DNA of 41,493 bases from Evansella tamaricis (GTDB lineage: Bacteria > Bacillota > Bacilli > Bacillales > Salisediminibacteriaceae). Under the pieces are notes generated by a model. It saw only the letters and a program-made list of their open reading frames with translations. It did no database searches and had not been told where the DNA came from. This document shows, piece by piece, positions 7,910 through 17,356 of the stretch (within the stretch, counting starts at the first letter, position 1; the number at the start of each line of letters is the position of its first letter). Where the stretch lies: assembly GCF_019042215.1 (NCBI RefSeq), contig NZ_JAHQCS010000068.1, positions 1-41,493 on the forward strand, given 5' to 3'. The position numbers and the translations under genes are program-made.

Positions 7910-9208
7910 ATGTTAGAAAAACGGGTAGGTAAATGGATAGAAAGGTACGAAGAAAATAATTATTTGAATGGTTCCATTTTGATCACTTCTAATGAAAATT
8001 TCATTTTAAATAAAAGTTTTGGCATGGCTAATTGGGAGCATATGGTTCCAAATAAACGGACTACTAAATTTCGTATGGGTTCACTTACTAAGGGTTTTAC
8101 TGCTCTTGCTATATTTCAATTACACGAAAAGGGATATTTGAATATAGACGATAGTATAGGGAAGTATTTTGCCAACTATCCACAAGGTGAAAACATTACA
8201 ATTTATCATTGTTTAACAAATACCACAGGAATTCCAAATTACACAAGTTTTCCTGAGTTTTGGTCTAAAACAATGAGACTTCCAATGACTTTAAATCAAC
8301 TGATTGATTCATTTAAACATCTTGAATTGAAATTCGAGCCTGGGAGCCGCTTTGAATATTCAAGTTCTGGTTATGCATTGCTAACAGCCATTATCGAAAA
8401 TGTTTCAGGTATGACTTATGCAGATTACATACAAGAACAAATCTGCCATCCATTGGGTATGTATAATACAGGATGCGATGATGGAATAAAGGTCGTTCCA
8501 AATTTGGCTTCTGGTTATTCATTCTGGGAAGAACCTGTTCATTCAGCACATGCAGACTTGTCTTTTCCACTAGGGGGATATGGATTATATTCTACTACTG
8601 AGGACTTATTTATTTGGGACAAGGCGTTAAGGTCATCTCAATTAATAAACAAAGAACTGACAGAAAAAATGTTTACCCCAAATCATGGCTCATATTCATG
8701 TGGTTGGGTAGTGTCTGAGATACTAGGCAGAAAATGCGAACATCACTTTGGAGATATTAGTGGTTTTTCCAGTAATATTCTCAGGTTTGTTGATGAACAA
8801 GTTACTATTACCTTTTTAAGCAATATAAATGTTACGCCTGTTACACATTTAACAAAAGAGATGGCTAAGGTAATTTTTGATGATCCTGTATCATTGCCTC
8901 TTCCTACGCAGCCAATCAATTTTACAAACATTGAACTTATTGCTGGTAAGTACTTTATTGAAGAGGAGAGCAAAATTTTAGACATCTCTATAAAAAATGG
9001 TGAGCTCTATTTAACAGTCCCTAAAATGTACGGGGCATTCTACAAATTTAAACTTGTGCCAGTCAGTCACACTGCATCAGAAACGACTTTTTTAACCGAA
9101 ATGGTTAATGAGCAAATCAAATTCCATTATTCATTGTCAGGTGAAATAGTAGGTGTGGAGTATAAAGATTTTAACGAAAAAAAATATATAGTTTCTAAAT
9201 GTTATTAA
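7910..9208 (+). CDS. Serine hydrolase, class C beta-lactamase family
   Basis: The 432-residue protein has the penicillin-binding/beta-lactamase fold. The nucleophile motif S-x-x-K is S58-L-T-K61. The second motif is Y150-S-S (usually Y-x-N), in FEYSSSGY. A third H-x-G-type motif is HHFGDISGF. The C-terminal 100 residues form a separate beta-rich domain typical of D-aminopeptidase/esterase relatives. No signal peptide is seen, so it is probably cytosolic and an esterase or peptidase rather than a resistance enzyme. The ATG at 7910 follows GGAGGGG. It is a monocistronic unit. Confidence 0.9.
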   Translation: MLEKRVGKWIERYEENNYLNGSILITSNENFILNKSFGMANWEHMVPNKRTTKFRMGSLTKGFTALAIFQLHEKGYLNIDDSIGKYFANYPQGENITIYHCLTNTTGIPNYTSFPEFWSKTMRLPMTLNQLIDSFKHLELKFEPGSRFEYSSSGYALLTAIIENVSGMTYADYIQEQICHPLGMYNTGCDDGIKVVPNLASGYSFWEEPVHSAHADLSFPLGGYGLYSTTEDLFIWDKALRSSQLINKELTEKMFTPNHGSYSCGWVVSEILGRKCEHHFGDISGFSSNILRFVDEQVTITFLSNINVTPVTHLTKEMAKVIFDDPVSLPLPTQPINFTNIELIAGKYFIEEESKILDISIKNGELYLTVPKMYGAFYKFKLVPVSHTASETTFLTEMVNEQIKFHYSLSGEIVGVEYKDFNEKKYIVSKCY

Positions 9209-9578
9209 ACTACGATGATAGAACGAAACAACACATTTTTTAAAGATTACTAATATAATAAAAAATGAGAGACATTCACAGGATTTTTTGGTCCTTCCTA
9301 ATATCAGCAAATGACATTCCAGTCTTGCTCCGTTTGGTATACATACTCTAATTCCCATGTAAATTACTTGTCCGTTAGTGTTACAAGCACTAGTGGTCTT
9401 TTTTTATCTGGACCTATACTATCCAGTGGTTTTAAACGGATGGAGCGCCAAGGGAGAGGGACAGTTTCATGGCACTTATGCTCAACTTATAAAGTTAAAG
9501 CAATCACGAGCACGTCAACTTAGCTCAACACACTGAAAATGTCGAATTTGTGAAACTGTATACAATATCACTTCCGGT
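9209..9578. other. Gap before the nitrite reductase promoter
   Basis: About 370 nt without a convincing gene. A 70-codon open frame at 9311-9523 has no ribosome binding site; its composition (serine and threonine rich, ending KVKAITSTST) hints at the tail of a decayed secreted protein, but I do not recognise it. Confidence 0.35.
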
Positions 9579-9594
9579 TGTGATACATATCACA
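9579..9594. promoter_or_regulatory. FNR-type box upstream of nirB
   Basis: TGTGATACATATCACA is an exact TGTGA-N6-TCACA palindrome, the Bacillus FNR (Crp-family) consensus. Its centre lies about 41.5 bp before a start predicted from TAATAT at 9616-9621, the classic class II activation spacing. It stands 82 nt before the nirB ATG. The operon should therefore be induced under oxygen limitation. Confidence 0.8.
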
Positions 9595-9676
9595 CACAAA
9601 ATAATAAATTAATTTTAATATAAATGTATCAGTATAGTACTTAATTCGAAAACACCCATAACTGGAGGGAGTATTA

Positions 9677-12103
9677 ATGAAACACCTAGTGATGATCGGG
9701 AATGGAATGGCTGGAATCCGAGTGATTGAAGAGATTCTAAAACAAAATAATAAGATGTACAAAATCACCATTTTCGGAGAGGAGCCGCATCCGAACTATA
9801 ATCGAATCAAGTTATCCAATGTATTACAAGGCGATACTACGATCGATGACATAATCATGAACGATTGGGATTGGTATAGGGAAAACAATATTGATCTACA
9901 TGTAAACGAAGCAATCGTTCAAATTGACACCAATAACAATCAAGTAATCTCTGAAAGAGGCACAATCGTATCATACGACGAGCTAATCATTGCAACAGGT
10001 TCCTCTTCTTTTATCTTACCGATTCCAGGTGCGAATAAAGATGGTGTTACCGGGTTTCGTGATATAAATGATTGTGAAACGATGATCAATATAGCGAATC
10101 AATATAAAAAAGGGGTAGTTATTGGTGGCGGGCTCTTAGGTTTAGAAGCTGCAAGAGGATTACTAAACCTTGGTATGGAAGCAAGTGTAGTTCATTTGGC
10201 CCCACACTTAATGGAGAGACAACTGGATTCAACCGCTGGTGCGATGCTTAAAAACGAGTTGGAAGCACAAGGGATGAAGTTTTTGATGGAAAAGCAGACC
10301 GCAGAAATTCTCGGTGACGAACGGGTGACTGGCCTTCGCTTCACAGACGGAAGCGAAATCGAGGCAGACCTCGTCGTCATGGCGGTAGGAATAAAGGCGA
10401 ATACTAAGGTTACGCATAACACTGACATCTTTGTGAACCGTGGAATTGTTGTGAATGACTTTATGGAAACGAACATTCCAAACGTTTATGCAGTCGGAGA
10501 ATGTGCCGAGCACCGTGAAGTGACGTATGGGTTGGTGGCACCTCTTTATGAACAGGCGAAAGTACTTGCCGCCAAGTTAACGGCAAATGATGTGGATGGA
10601 TATGAAGGATCCATTGTAGGAACACAACTAAAAGTTGCAGGTGTTGACTTGTTCTCTGCAGGGGAAGTAGAAGAAGATGATTGTACTAAATCCATTAGAA
10701 TTCACAATGATTTTGATGGTGTCTATAAAAAGATTCTGATCCGTGAGAATCGCATTGCTGGCATCGTCCTTTATGGCGATACGTCCGATGGTCAAAAGCT
10801 CTTCCGGATGCTATTGAAAAAAGAAGATTTGACTGGAATTACTAGTACGCAAATTCTTCAGACTTCTTGTGGTGTAGGAGGAGGCGGTGAGGATGTTGCT
10901 TCCATGCCTGATGATGAGCTCGTGTGCGGCTGCAATGGTGTCACGAAGAAAACGATCGTTGATGCGATTACAACAAACGGGTTAACTACGGTCGACGAAG
11001 TAGGCGGATGTACGAACGCCGGTCGTTCATGCGGAAGATGTAAAGACTTAGTCGGTGATATCCTTGCTCACACGCTAGGAGATTCCTTCGATAAAGATAC
11101 AGCAACGAAAAAAACGCTATGTGGATGTACTACACTTGATCGTGAAGAAGTTATTGCCGAAATTCAAGAGAAAGGTCTCAACTCAACAAAAGAAGTAATG
11201 TATGTACTAGGTTGGAAGAATGAAGAAGGTTGCTCCAAGTGTCGCCCAGCCTTGAACTACCTACTTGGAATGTTGAATCCTACGGAATATATCGATGAGA
11301 GCAACTCCCGCTTAGTGAATGAGAAAATGCATGCAAACATTCAGAAGGACGGTACCTACTCCGTTATCCCGAGGATGTACGGTGGTGTAACGACAGCGGA
11401 TGATTTGAAAAAAATCGGGGAAGTCGCTGATAAATACAATGTTCCCCTTGTTAAGCTGACAGGTGGACAAAGAATCGGTTTATTTGGAGTAAAAAAAGAT
11501 GACTTGCTTTCCATTTGGAAAGAGCTCGATATACCTTCTGGATATGCATACGGCAAAACACTTCGCACGGTGAAAACATGTGTAGGTAAAACCTTCTGCC
11601 GTTATGGTACACAAGATTCCATGAGTCTCGGAATCGAACTGGAGAAAAAATTTGAACGCTTGGACACTCCTCACAAATTTAAGATGGGCGTATCTGCCTG
11701 CCCACGTAACTGTGCAGAATCTGGAATTAAAGATATTGGCTTCGTCGGTGTCGAAGGTGGTTGGGAAATCTATGTAGCGGGGAACGGCGGTACAGATTTA
11801 CGTGCTGGTGACCTGTTATGTGCTGTTAAAACAAAGGAAGAAGCCATGGAAATGACTAGTGTATTCCTCCAGTATTATCGTGAAACTGCAAATTACTTGG
11901 AGCGGACTTCCCATTGGGTAGAACGTGTAGGTCTGGAAAACATCAAAGAAGATATCGCTGATTCTGAAACGAAAAAACAACTAATTGAAAGATTAGAAGT
12001 GACATTAACACGTTACACCGAGCCTTGGAAAGAAGCGCTTGAAAATAAAGAAATTCAAGAAAAGTTTTATAAAAAACGTCAGATTCAAGTAGAGGTGAAC
12101 TAA
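9677..12103 (+). CDS. nirB: NAD(P)H nitrite reductase, large subunit
   Basis: This 808-residue enzyme reduces nitrite to ammonia in the cytosol (NirB/NasD family). The N-terminal FAD-binding Rossmann fold has GNGMAG (8-13), and a second NAD(P)-binding motif is VVIGGGLLGLEAARGL. A BFD-like [2Fe-2S] domain has C417-G-C419 and C452-G-R-C455, and a second, partly degenerate copy follows (LCGCTTLD to EGCSKC). The C-terminal sulfite/nitrite reductase domain binds the [4Fe-4S]-siroheme centre through C635, C641, C675 and C679 (TCVGKTFC; ACPRNC). Length is normal. The start follows GGAGGGAG. The FNR box upstream and NarK downstream point to anaerobic nitrite ammonification, although nasD-type assimilation is the alternative. 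Siroheme comes from the enzyme two genes on. Confidence 0.97.
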   Translation: MKHLVMIGNGMAGIRVIEEILKQNNKMYKITIFGEEPHPNYNRIKLSNVLQGDTTIDDIIMNDWDWYRENNIDLHVNEAIVQIDTNNNQVISERGTIVSYDELIIATGSSSFILPIPGANKDGVTGFRDINDCETMINIANQYKKGVVIGGGLLGLEAARGLLNLGMEASVVHLAPHLMERQLDSTAGAMLKNELEAQGMKFLMEKQTAEILGDERVTGLRFTDGSEIEADLVVMAVGIKANTKVTHNTDIFVNRGIVVNDFMETNIPNVYAVGECAEHREVTYGLVAPLYEQAKVLAAKLTANDVDGYEGSIVGTQLKVAGVDLFSAGEVEEDDCTKSIRIHNDFDGVYKKILIRENRIAGIVLYGDTSDGQKLFRMLLKKEDLTGITSTQILQTSCGVGGGGEDVASMPDDELVCGCNGVTKKTIVDAITTNGLTTVDEVGGCTNAGRSCGRCKDLVGDILAHTLGDSFDKDTATKKTLCGCTTLDREEVIAEIQEKGLNSTKEVMYVLGWKNEEGCSKCRPALNYLLGMLNPTEYIDESNSRLVNEKMHANIQKDGTYSVIPRMYGGVTTADDLKKIGEVADKYNVPLVKLTGGQRIGLFGVKKDDLLSIWKELDIPSGYAYGKTLRTVKTCVGKTFCRYGTQDSMSLGIELEKKFERLDTPHKFKMGVSACPRNCAESGIKDIGFVGVEGGWEIYVAGNGGTDLRAGDLLCAVKTKEEAMEMTSVFLQYYRETANYLERTSHWVERVGLENIKEDIADSETKKQLIERLEVTLTRYTEPWKEALENKEIQEKFYKKRQIQVEVN

Positions 12104-12104
12104 T

Positions 12105-12425
12105 ATGAACGCTTTAGGAATACGTGTAAAAGTTGCAACCTATGGGGAACTGGAGCCACAAATGGGACAACCAATTTTAATAAATGACAAACGCATTGCT
12201 CTATTTAAAGTGACCAGTGGTGAATTATACGCGATAGAGGACAGGAGCCCGCATCCAAAGGGAGGAGTTCTATCAGAAGGGTTAGTTAGTGGTCACTATG
12301 TATTTTGTCCTGTATATGATTGGAAAATCTCACTTGCTGACGGTATAGTTCAGGCCCCTGATGAAGGTAGGGTGCAAACGTATAAAGTAGAAGTACTCGA
12401 TGGAGATGTATACGTCAGTGTGTAA
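12105..12425 (+). CDS. nirD: Nitrite reductase, small subunit
   Basis: The 106-residue partner of NirB has the Rieske fold (NirD/NasE). The fold landmarks are SPHPKGGVLSEGLVSGHYVF and CPVYDWKISLADG. The Rieske ligand pattern C-x-H/C-x-x-H is broken: Ser48 replaces the first cysteine and Tyr71 the last histidine, leaving H50 and C68. It therefore should not bind a [2Fe-2S] cluster, as is known for several NirD proteins. The ATG is one nucleotide past the nirB stop with AGAGGTG upstream, so translation is coupled. Confidence 0.93.
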   Translation: MNALGIRVKVATYGELEPQMGQPILINDKRIALFKVTSGELYAIEDRSPHPKGGVLSEGLVSGHYVFCPVYDWKISLADGIVQAPDEGRVQTYKVEVLDGDVYVSV

Positions 12426-12480
12426 GAAAAGCTTGAAACACAAGTATACCGGTGAAAAGAGCATATACTTTTTAAACAAA

Positions 12481-12510
12481 TAGAGGGATGAGCGTCGCTG
12501 CCTCCCTCTA
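12481..12510 (+). promoter_or_regulatory. Intercistronic hairpin between nirD and the SUMT gene
   Basis: TAGAGGGA (12481-12488) pairs perfectly with TCCCTCTA (12503-12510). There is no T-run, so it is more likely an mRNA processing or stability element than a terminator; the SUMT ribosome binding site (AGGGGGA) follows directly. Confidence 0.55.
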
Positions 12511-12527
12511 CACAGGGGGAAAACAGC

Positions 12528-14000
12528 ATGAGACAAACAGGGATGGTGTATTTAGTAGGAGCAGGGCCTGGTGATATTGGACTAATAACTGTGAAAGGTT
12601 TAGAAGCGATTAAAAAAGCAGATGTTATTTTATATGACCGACTTGCGAATCCTAAATTGCTTGATTTTGCAAAATCGGATTGTGAACTCATCTACTGTGG
12701 CAAACTCCCACAACGCCATATTTTACGGCAGGAATCAATTAATGACTTATTAATTGTGAAGGCACTCGAGGGGAAAATCGTGACACGACTAAAAGGGGGA
12801 GATCCGAGCGTCTTTGGCCGTGTTGGGGAAGAAGCTGAGGAATTAACAGAACATGGTATTCGTTTTGAGATTGTACCGGGTATCACGTCAGGAATCGCTG
12901 CCCCCCTCTATGCTGGAATCCCTGTCACTCACCGAGAGTACGGGACGTCATTTGCGGTTGTAACTGCCCACGATAAATCCAACAATGGCCAACCAAACAT
13001 TGATTGGGAAGGGTTGGTTAAAGGAATCGATACAATTGCCTTTTATATGGGAGTGGCTAACCTGCCATTCATCTGTGAGAACTTAATAAAATACGGCAAG
13101 GCACCAACTACTCCCGTGATCTTAATTCAATGGGGGACATTTGGTCGCCAGAAGACACTGGAAGGAACGCTTGAAACGATTGCTGAAAAAGTCCGTTCTG
13201 CTAAGTTCACTAATCCAGCGATTACCCTTATAGGTGATATCGTTAATGTCCGTGAAAAATGTAAGTGGTTTGAAAACCAACCTCTATTTGGTAGACAAAT
13301 TCTGTTGGCCCGGACAAGTGAAGGGGAAAGTCACCTTGCTCGTCAGCTAAGAGCGCAAGGGGCGGATGTCATAGAGTATCCAAAGTGGAAAAGCACGCCT
13401 GCCATTATGGATGAGGCTATCCTTACTAACCTTTGTTCCTATGATAAAGTCCTGTTTACCTCGCCTGATAGTGTGGCACAATTTTTTAATATCCTTGTAG
13501 ATCGGGAGATTGATATTCGCCACCTTAGAGGGGAAATCTATGCTCCTTCTGTAAAATCTAAAAAAGCGCTATCCTCTCGAGGAATTGTTGCAAAATCAGC
13601 TTCTACTATGGAAGAGGTTGGGACCCTTTTAGTCGTCGGAGACAGTACAGTACGAACTCAAACGCTTGAGAATACTGTAAACTACGGATCCCATGATGTA
13701 CTAATAACTACTGAAAAAACGATTGATGAACAATTTTCACCAATTGTAGAGCGGATGTTGGAAGAAGCAGAAATTGATACGGTCATCTTCCCGAGCAGCT
13801 TGTCCATTCAACCAATCGTGGAGAGCAGTTGTTTGGCGATTCATGAGTTACTAGGAACATCCAACATTGTAGCAATGGGAGAAAAATCGGAACTAATGGC
13901 TACAGCTCAAGGGTTGAATGTTAATAAGAGGCCCACAAAGCCAACAGTAGAAGAATTGATGAAATCGTTATTATTAGATGAAGAAAAAGTGTTGATATAG
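12528..14000 (+). CDS. nasF: Fused SUMT and uroporphyrinogen-III synthase (NasF-like)
   Basis: This 490-residue bifunctional enzyme supplies siroheme precursor. Residues 1-240 form uroporphyrinogen-III C-methyltransferase: VGAGPGDIGLITVKG near the N-terminus, TRLKGGDPSVFGR, and VPGITSGIAAPLYAGIPVTH, all hallmark SUMT blocks. Residues about 255-490 resemble HemD, from GRQILLARTSEGESHLARQL to the C-terminal TAQGLNVNKRPTKPTVEEL. Such a fusion is known for Bacillus NasF. Precorrin-2 dehydrogenase/ferrochelatase is not nearby and must come from elsewhere. The start follows AGGGGGAAAA. It belongs to the nirBD transcript, separated from it by a hairpin only. Confidence 0.93.
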   Translation: MRQTGMVYLVGAGPGDIGLITVKGLEAIKKADVILYDRLANPKLLDFAKSDCELIYCGKLPQRHILRQESINDLLIVKALEGKIVTRLKGGDPSVFGRVGEEAEELTEHGIRFEIVPGITSGIAAPLYAGIPVTHREYGTSFAVVTAHDKSNNGQPNIDWEGLVKGIDTIAFYMGVANLPFICENLIKYGKAPTTPVILIQWGTFGRQKTLEGTLETIAEKVRSAKFTNPAITLIGDIVNVREKCKWFENQPLFGRQILLARTSEGESHLARQLRAQGADVIEYPKWKSTPAIMDEAILTNLCSYDKVLFTSPDSVAQFFNILVDREIDIRHLRGEIYAPSVKSKKALSSRGIVAKSASTMEEVGTLLVVGDSTVRTQTLENTVNYGSHDVLITTEKTIDEQFSPIVERMLEEAEIDTVIFPSSLSIQPIVESSCLAIHELLGTSNIVAMGEKSELMATAQGLNVNKRPTKPTVEELMKSLLLDEEKVLI

Positions 14001-14011
14001 CTATACCAGGG

Positions 14012-14033
14012 AGAAGTGATTGAACTTCTTTTT
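14012..14033 (+). terminator. Short intrinsic terminator before narK
   Basis: AGAAGT (14012-14017) pairs with ACTTCT (14024-14029), followed by TTTT. It may lower narK expression relative to nirBD rather than stop it fully, as no separate narK promoter is obvious. Confidence 0.55.
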
Positions 14034-14137
14034 AAAATTATAAGGGGGCACGGTGGAATCAAACTCGTACGCCGGCACTGTATATATGAGAAAGCATGAT
14101 AAAGAGTCTTAATTTGCGAATGTTGGAGGAGTACTGG

Positions 14138-15433
14138 ATGGCACAGATAAAAGAATGGCAACCAGAAGATGAACAGTTCTGGAATGGAACAGGTAAGAGG
14201 ATAGCAAATAAAAACTTAAAACTATCGGTTTTTGCTTTAATACTTGCGTTTATTATTTGGCAATTATGGTCGGTAACCGCCGTTAAATTAAACGATGTTG
14301 GTTTCGAATTTACTAATAGTCAATTATTCACTCTGGCAGCATTACCTGGTTTAACGGGAGCTACGTTTCGGTTGGTTTATACTTTTTTACCAGGAATACT
14401 TGGAGGTAAAAAAACAACGTTACTAACAACTGGGGTTCTTTTGATTCCTGCAATAGGTATCGGGGTTGCAGTCCAAAACCCGGATACGAGTTTTACAATA
14501 ATGGCGATATTAGCAGCTTTATGTGGATTAGGTGGAGGGAATTTAGCATCTTCTACAGCATCATTAAACCCCTTTTATCCTAGGAAGGCCAAGGGGACTG
14601 CAAATGGTATCAATGTAGGAATAGGTAACTTAGGAGTTAGTGTTGTTCAATTCCTAACACCAATTGTGATTAGTTTGGGCTTTATTGGAACATTAACAGG
14701 CGGTGGACAAGTATTACCAGATGGCACTGAAATATATATCCAAAATGCCGCGTTTGTATGGGTCATTCCAATTATTTTATCATTTATTTTGACGTTATTT
14801 TTTATGGATGAGCTACCAAACACGAAACAAAGTGTAAAAAGTCAATTAGCCGTTTTAAAGTTGAAACACACATGGGTGATGGCATGGTTGTATATTATGT
14901 GCTTCGGTTCCTTTATCGGATTTGCAGCTGCTTTTCCATTGTTAATAAATAGTGAGTTTTCAGATATAAACGGGGTTCAATTCGCATTCTTAGGGCCGTT
15001 AATTGGCGCTTCGATCCGCCCCATTGGAGGCTGGTTAGCAGATAAAATGAACAGTGGTTCGAAGGTAACTTTTTGGACGATTGTTAGTATGATTATGGCC
15101 ACATTAGGCATTATTTTCTTCTTATCAGTAGGTAGTTTCATTGGTTTTCTCTTCATGTTTATTATATTATTTGCAGGAACGGGCATTGCAAATGGTGCTA
15201 CATTTAGAATGGTGCCATTTATATTCGAAGCAAAACAATCTGCACCAGTACTAGGGTTAATCGCAGCATTTGCTGCGTATGGAGCATTTTTAATCCCTAA
15301 AATCTTCGGATGGTCCATTGATATTACTGGCAGTGCGTTGTTTGCTTTATATGCCTTTGTTATATACTATGTCATCAGCTTGTTTGTTTGCTGGTTTTGG
15401 TATTCTAGGAAAAAATCAGGCATTGAATGTTGA
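14138..15433 (+). CDS. narK: Nitrate/nitrite transporter, NarK (NNP) family
   Basis: The 431-residue MFS protein has about 12 membrane segments. The NNP nitrate signature is present twice: LGGGNLASSTASLNPFYP in helix 5 and GIANGATFRMVPFIFEAK in helix 11. A further family block is KGTANGINVGIGNLGVSVVQF in part (residues near 165-185), with the substrate arginine in TGATFRLVY. It imports nitrate or exports nitrite. I chose the ATG at 14138 because GGAGGA is 7 nt upstream; an ATG at 14096 lacks a site and would add 14 residues. It lies downstream of nirBD-nasF, so its job is to supply or remove nitrite. No nitrate reductase is in the window. Confidence 0.94.
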   Translation: MAQIKEWQPEDEQFWNGTGKRIANKNLKLSVFALILAFIIWQLWSVTAVKLNDVGFEFTNSQLFTLAALPGLTGATFRLVYTFLPGILGGKKTTLLTTGVLLIPAIGIGVAVQNPDTSFTIMAILAALCGLGGGNLASSTASLNPFYPRKAKGTANGINVGIGNLGVSVVQFLTPIVISLGFIGTLTGGGQVLPDGTEIYIQNAAFVWVIPIILSFILTLFFMDELPNTKQSVKSQLAVLKLKHTWVMAWLYIMCFGSFIGFAAAFPLLINSEFSDINGVQFAFLGPLIGASIRPIGGWLADKMNSGSKVTFWTIVSMIMATLGIIFFLSVGSFIGFLFMFIILFAGTGIANGATFRMVPFIFEAKQSAPVLGLIAAFAAYGAFLIPKIFGWSIDITGSALFALYAFVIYYVISLFVCWFWYSRKKSGIEC

Positions 15434-15669
15434 TAAGGTACCCAGTGTGGTGCAACTTCACCGTGTGGGGGAAGCGAATTTGTCTCAAAATGTTAAAAGC
15501 AGTGCTTCAGCATAAAAGGGTATTCTTCTACCCCGAAAATCAGAAGAGTGGGACTTAAATGATAATAATGTTTTTGCGATTTCCCATTTAATTAAAGTCT
15601 TGAGTTGAGTATAAACAAGAATGGTGAAATCGTGTAGCATGGGAAGCGATAATTCAGTATTGACGAAAA
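15434..15669. other. Gap after narK
   Basis: Non-coding. A short hairpin GGGTA/TACCC (15518-15522, 15529-15533) without a T-run is the only structure before the terminator. Confidence 0.4.
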
Positions 15670-15698
15670 GGCGTACTTTACAAGAGTGCGCCTTTTTT
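15670..15698 (+). terminator. Intrinsic terminator downstream of narK
   Basis: GGCGTACT (15670-15677) pairs with AGTGCGCC (15685-15692), one T-G pair, followed by T6. It probably closes the nitrite operon. The 250 nt after it up to the next gene hold no recognised feature. Confidence 0.85.
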
Positions 15699-15951
15699 AT
15701 ACTATAGTTGGGAGTCAAAGGGAGTGGAGTTTCTCTCATACAAGAATACTGATTTTCTTGATTTGTTGATTGCTGACTAAATCCCTTTGAAAATGGAAAT
15801 TCAAAAAGGTGTGTTTAAAGTAAAGAAATATACTCTGTAGAAAAAGTTGCTGTGGAGTATTGTTAGATTTCATATCTGTAATGATGCAAGTTCGTATGAT
15901 TGCGATTATGTCAAGGACATCTATGTATGACAATGTAAAAAGGGGGAGACC

Positions 15952-17157
15952 ATGATTCCAGGTTCATGGAGAGCATTAGTATGGATTGGATTAGCTGAAA
16001 TATGCGCATTAAGTTTGTGGTTTAGTGCTTCTGTTATAGCACCCGAACTAAGACAAGTATGGAATCTTAGCTCCAACTTAGAAGTGTGGTTGTCTACTTC
16101 TGTCCCAATTGGTTTTGTAATAGGTGCATTATTTAGTTCTTATTTTGGGATAGCAGATCGTTTTAATCCTAGAAAAGTATTGTCTGTTTCAGCGTTTCTA
16201 GGAGCGCTCTTTAATGTTGCACTTATACTAGTAGATCAAGCTTTTTTAGGTATCTTACTTAGGATATTAACTGGTGTAGCACTCGCTGGTGTATACCCGA
16301 CAGCTATAAAAATACTATCACAATGGTTTCCAAAAAAACGCGGACTTGCTATTGGTATCTTAATAGCAGCATTAACTCTAGGGTCTTCTTTGCCACATTT
16401 TATTGTAATATTCCCTTCTTCTTTAAATTGGCAATTAGTGATTATTTGTAGTTCAGTATTGGCACTACTAGCAGCTATAATTGTCAACTGGATTTTAGAA
16501 GATGCTCCAGTAACAACTAAAAAATTACCTTTCTCATTTAAATTAATTAAAAGGGTAGTAAAGAATAAACCTGTAATGCTTGCGAACTATGGTTACTTTG
16601 GGCATATGTGGGAGTTGTATGCAATGTGGACGTGGATTCCCATCTTTTTGACCTCTAGTTTTACAAGCTATTCACCAGGAATTTCTCCCTGGTTCGTCGC
16701 ACTTTCCTCTTTTATTACAATCGGTATTGCAGGGGGAATTGGTTGTGTAATAGGTGGGATAGTGTCAGATAAAATTGGAAGAGCGAATTTAACGATTATT
16801 TCTATGTCTATCAGTGCTATATGCTGTATCTTGATTGGTTTTACATATGGTCAATATATTTGGATAACATTAACCCTTTCTATCATATGGGGAATGTCTG
16901 TCATATCAGATTCTGCCCAATTTTCTGCCGCAGTTTCAGAAGTAGCAGAAGTTGAGTATGTAGGTACAGCCCTTACTTTTCAAATGTGTATTGGTTTCCT
17001 AATCACTATATTTTCTATAAATCTAATTCCTTTTATTGAGAGTTTTGTAGGCTGGGAATGGGTCTTTGTATGTTTAGCGGTTGGTCCAATTCTTGGAACC
17101 GTATCTATGATCCAATATAAACGGCATGAATTTAATATTGTAAAAGGTGAAGTGTAA
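15952..17157 (+). CDS. MFS transporter (CynX/NarK-like branch)
   Basis: The protein is 401 residues with about 12 hydrophobic segments. It starts with LVWIGLAEICALSLWFSASVIAPE, and ADRFNPRKVLSVSAFLG fits the MFS loop 2-3 signature. The second half repeats it as GGIVSDKIGRANLTIISM. The conserved FPKKRGLAIGI resembles anion or organic-acid transporters close to CynX/NarK-type MFS proteins. Substrate is unknown. The ATG follows AAGGGGGA with 4 nt. It is separated from narK by a terminator, so it is likely an independent unit; its position hints at a link to nitrogen compounds but nothing in the sequence proves it. Confidence 0.88.
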   Translation: MIPGSWRALVWIGLAEICALSLWFSASVIAPELRQVWNLSSNLEVWLSTSVPIGFVIGALFSSYFGIADRFNPRKVLSVSAFLGALFNVALILVDQAFLGILLRILTGVALAGVYPTAIKILSQWFPKKRGLAIGILIAALTLGSSLPHFIVIFPSSLNWQLVIICSSVLALLAAIIVNWILEDAPVTTKKLPFSFKLIKRVVKNKPVMLANYGYFGHMWELYAMWTWIPIFLTSSFTSYSPGISPWFVALSSFITIGIAGGIGCVIGGIVSDKIGRANLTIISMSISAICCILIGFTYGQYIWITLTLSIIWGMSVISDSAQFSAAVSEVAEVEYVGTALTFQMCIGFLITIFSINLIPFIESFVGWEWVFVCLAVGPILGTVSMIQYKRHEFNIVKGEV

Positions 17158-17268
17158 CAGCGAAAAGAGAAACTTCGTAATTAAATGGAAATGGAATGAA
17201 CAAGCATTTGTTTATTAGGATATGAAATTAAAGATCTCACGAAAAACAGCAAAGACCGGGATGTATAG

Positions 17269-17298
17269 AAAGGAAAAGGACCGATCCCTTCCTTTTTA
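17269..17298 (+). terminator. Probable terminator after the MFS gene
   Basis: AAAGGAAAAGG (17269-17279) pairs imperfectly with CCCTTCCTTT (17286-17295), followed by a T-run. It lies just before the helicase leader. Confidence 0.5.
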
Positions 17299-17356
17299 AT
17301 TATATTTAAATTTGACTAACCGCTCAACCCCACTGATAATTACTTTAGGTGATAAG

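Noticed and set aside
9311-9523. 70-codon plus-strand frame before nirB
   Set aside because: No ribosome binding site and no recognised domain; kept only as a remark in the gap entry.
15318-15515. 65-codon frame overlapping the end of narK
   Set aside because: Alternative-frame shadow of the last narK helix; narK itself is full length.
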